Of a stretch of DNA of 6,084 nucleotides, positions 4,841-6,084 are shown one piece after another. The stretch lies in NCBI GenBank assembly GCA_021442745.1, contig JABUSI010000377.1:1-6084 (forward strand). The letters run 5' to 3'. The DNA is from Erysipelotrichaceae bacterium (GTDB lineage Bacteria; Bacillota_I; Bacilli_A; Erysipelotrichales; Erysipelotrichaceae). The stretch's first letter is position 1. The number at the start of each line of letters is the position of its first letter. Made by a program: the position numbers and the translations under genes. The notes under the pieces are model-generated. The model worked only from the letters and a program-made list of their open reading frames with translations. It was not told where the DNA came from and did no database searches.

Positions 4841-5995
4841 ATGAAACTGTTAAAAACGTTCTGTTGTCTTTGTCTGATACTTTCCCTTTGCGGATGCAAT
4901 GACAACACACAACAGACGGAAAAGAACTATACCCAGTATTCCAAAATGACCATTATGGCAGGGTTTGATACAATCATCACGTTAGTCGGATATACGGAAA
5001 GCGAAGACGAATTCAATGCCCATTTTTCCTATATGGAATCCCGTTTTTCCGAACTGAACAGACAATTTGACTGTCACAATGCGTATGACGGTGTCAACAA
5101 CGTTTATACCATCAACGAAAAAGCCGGAATCGAACCGGTTCCGGTGGACGAGGAACTGTTTGACCTGATCCTTCTTGCCAAAGAAGCCTATAACCAGACG
5201 TACGGGGCTTTCGACGCTACCATGGGTGCTACCCTGAAAGTATGGGAATCCTATCGGGAAAAAGCACTGGAACAGAATGCCAAAGGAATTACGAAAAACA
5301 TTGCCGTTCCTTCCCAAGAAGAACTGGAAGCAACCTATTCCATGGAAGGCTGGGAATATGTGGAACTCAACGAAACGGACAAAACCGTATTCATTACCAG
5401 CGAAAACGTGTCATTGGATCTCGGCGGTATTGCGAAAGGATATGCTACCGAACTGGTTGCCAGGGAGCTGCAGCAGCACGGTCTGGTATACGGTGCCATC
5501 AACGGCGGAGGAAATGTGAAAATTTTCGGTGCGAAACCGGACGGAAGTGCCTGGAAAGTCGGCATTGCCCAGCCGGATAAGACAAACGATAACGTCGGTT
5601 TACTGTACGTAGATAAAGAAATGTCCTGTGTAACGTCCGGTGATTATCAGAGATACTTTGAAGCGGACGGAATACGCTACGGTCATATCATCGATCCGTA
5701 TACGTTATATCCTGCCAGCCATTGCCGCTCGGTTACGGTCGTCATGAAAGATTCCGGATGGGCAGACGTTTTGTCCACAGCCTTATTCGTACTGGATTAC
5801 GATTCCGGATTGCAGTTGCTGCAGGATTTCGCCCAACTCTTCCCGGATGATGTTCCGCAAGCCTATTACGTATTCGACAAAACGAACTATCCGGAAACCA
5901 CCAAAGCCTACGGCTTAACCATCGGCAAGTATTTCACGGTACCGACTACGGAATTACGAAGCAGTATCAAGGAATTCGGCGCACAAGAAAAGTGA
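4841..5995 (+). CDS. apbE: ApbE-family FAD:protein FMN transferase, lipoprotein
   Basis: ApbE transfers FMN from FAD to a Thr or Ser of target proteins outside the cytoplasm, here most likely RnfG (Ser146) and RnfD (Thr157). The 384-residue protein begins MKLLKTFCCLCLILSLCGC, a lipoprotein signal with lipobox LCGC and lipidated Cys19. Family motifs in order are: FDATMGATLKVW (124-135, usual FDPTVGPL); DLGGIAKGYATE (193-204); AINGGGNVKIFG (219-230); TSGDYQRYFE (265-274); GHIIDPYTLYPA (281-292, usual DPxTGYP, here Leu for Gly); and ADVLSTALFVL (308-318), with the metal-binding Asp309. Length is normal for a Gram-positive ApbE. An in-frame ATG at 4778 would add 21 residues ahead of the signal and lies upstream of the promoter, so it is rejected. 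It is divergent from rnf, as expected for a shared control region. The stop lies inside the terminator hairpin. Confidence 0.95.
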   Translation: MKLLKTFCCLCLILSLCGCNDNTQQTEKNYTQYSKMTIMAGFDTIITLVGYTESEDEFNAHFSYMESRFSELNRQFDCHNAYDGVNNVYTINEKAGIEPVPVDEELFDLILLAKEAYNQTYGAFDATMGATLKVWESYREKALEQNAKGITKNIAVPSQEELEATYSMEGWEYVELNETDKTVFITSENVSLDLGGIAKGYATELVARELQQHGLVYGAINGGGNVKIFGAKPDGSAWKVGIAQPDKTNDNVGLLYVDKEMSCVTSGDYQRYFEADGIRYGHIIDPYTLYPASHCRSVTVVMKDSGWADVLSTALFVLDYDSGLQLLQDFAQLFPDDVPQAYYVFDKTNYPETTKAYGLTIGKYFTVPTTELRSSIKEFGAQEK

Positions 5996-6014
5996 TGGAA
6001 ACATCACTTTTTCT
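5988..6014. terminator. Bidirectional intrinsic terminator shared by apbE and the convergent gene
   Basis: AAAAGTGATG (5988-5997), a GAAA tetraloop (5998-6001) and CATCACTTTT (6002-6011) form a perfect 10-base stem. The plus strand continues in T (TTTTTCT) and the minus strand reads TTTTCTT, so it can end transcripts from both sides. The stem is not very GC-rich, so efficiency is uncertain. The stops of both converging genes are inside the arms. Confidence 0.8.
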
Positions 6015-6084
6015 GTACATATTCGGCAATCGGCGCAAAGGCACTCGCAATCGCCACTTCTTTGCGAAGAGAAGAAACGGAAAC
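6004..6084 (-). CDS. C-terminal end of an unrecognised convergent protein (partial)
   Basis: An open minus-strand frame enters from the right edge and ends at TGA (6006-6004) after 26 residues ending EVAIASAFAPIAEYVQKK. I do not recognise the family from this tail. That it is coding is supported by the absence of stops, by codon use similar to the neighbours, and by the terminator placed exactly at its stop. It converges on apbE and probably belongs to a different transcription unit. Confidence 0.65.
   Translation of the reverse strand, partial: VSVSSLRKEVAIASAFAPIAEYVQKK

Noticed and set aside
1..6084. CRISPR arrays, tRNA or rRNA genes, insertion sequences, phage genes
   Set aside because: No repeat-spacer pattern, cloverleaf-like sequence, transposase or terminal inverted repeats were seen; almost all bases are assigned to the rnf/apbE genes.
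6004..6084. Assigning a family to the convergent gene fragment
   Set aside because: Only 26 C-terminal residues are visible and no diagnostic motif is present, so naming it would be guessing.

Overview
The window holds almost a complete operon for the Rnf complex (Rhodobacter nitrogen fixation type ferredoxin:NAD+ oxidoreductase, an ion-pumping membrane complex). It lies on the minus strand in the order rnfC-rnfD-rnfG-rnfE-rnfA-(small cysteine-rich ORF)-rnfB, and rnfB runs off the left edge. A divergent plus-strand apbE gene follows. ApbE encodes the lipoprotein FMN transferase that attaches FMN covalently to RnfG and RnfD. The last 26 codons of an unrecognised convergent gene sit at the right edge. 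Strong GGAGG ribosome sites, tight gene packing, moderate GC by eye, a lipoprotein ApbE and the CDGEAB order point to an anaerobic member of the Bacillota (Clostridia- or Erysipelotrichia-like). The exact taxon is inference.

Layout. Positions 1-159: N-terminus of rnfB. 165-347: 60-codon membrane protein with four cysteines. 347-922: rnfA. 924-1616: rnfE. 1629-2135: rnfG. 2150-3289: rnfD. 3289-4599: rnfC (an in-frame upstream ATG exists at 4617). All these are on the minus strand, with junctions from a 1-base overlap to a 14-base gap, so they look like one transcript. 4600-4840: divergent control region. It has an extended -10 for rnfC, an extended -10 with a -35-like box for apbE, and two 18-base sites resembling operators of Rex, the NADH/NAD+ sensing repressor. 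4841-5995: apbE. 5988-6014: a hairpin that looks like a two-way terminator and carries both flanking stop codons in its arms. 6004-6084: end of the convergent gene.

How it fits together. RnfC (flavin/NADH site and two 4Fe-4S clusters) and RnfB (Fe-S clusters, mostly outside the window) form the cytoplasmic electron path. RnfA and RnfE carry the paired membrane cysteines of the intramembrane Fe-S centre, and RnfD and RnfG carry covalent FMN. ApbE supplies that FMN, so the divergent pair is a functional module. The Rex-like sites suggest that the cell's NADH/NAD+ ratio controls it.

The most unusual items are: the small protein between rnfA and rnfB, which repeats the architecture and cysteine spacing of the RnfB N-terminus; the tandem Rex-like operators; the serine instead of threonine at the predicted FMN-attachment position of RnfG; and the terminator shared by two stop codons. 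No CRISPR array, mobile element, tRNA or rRNA was seen.
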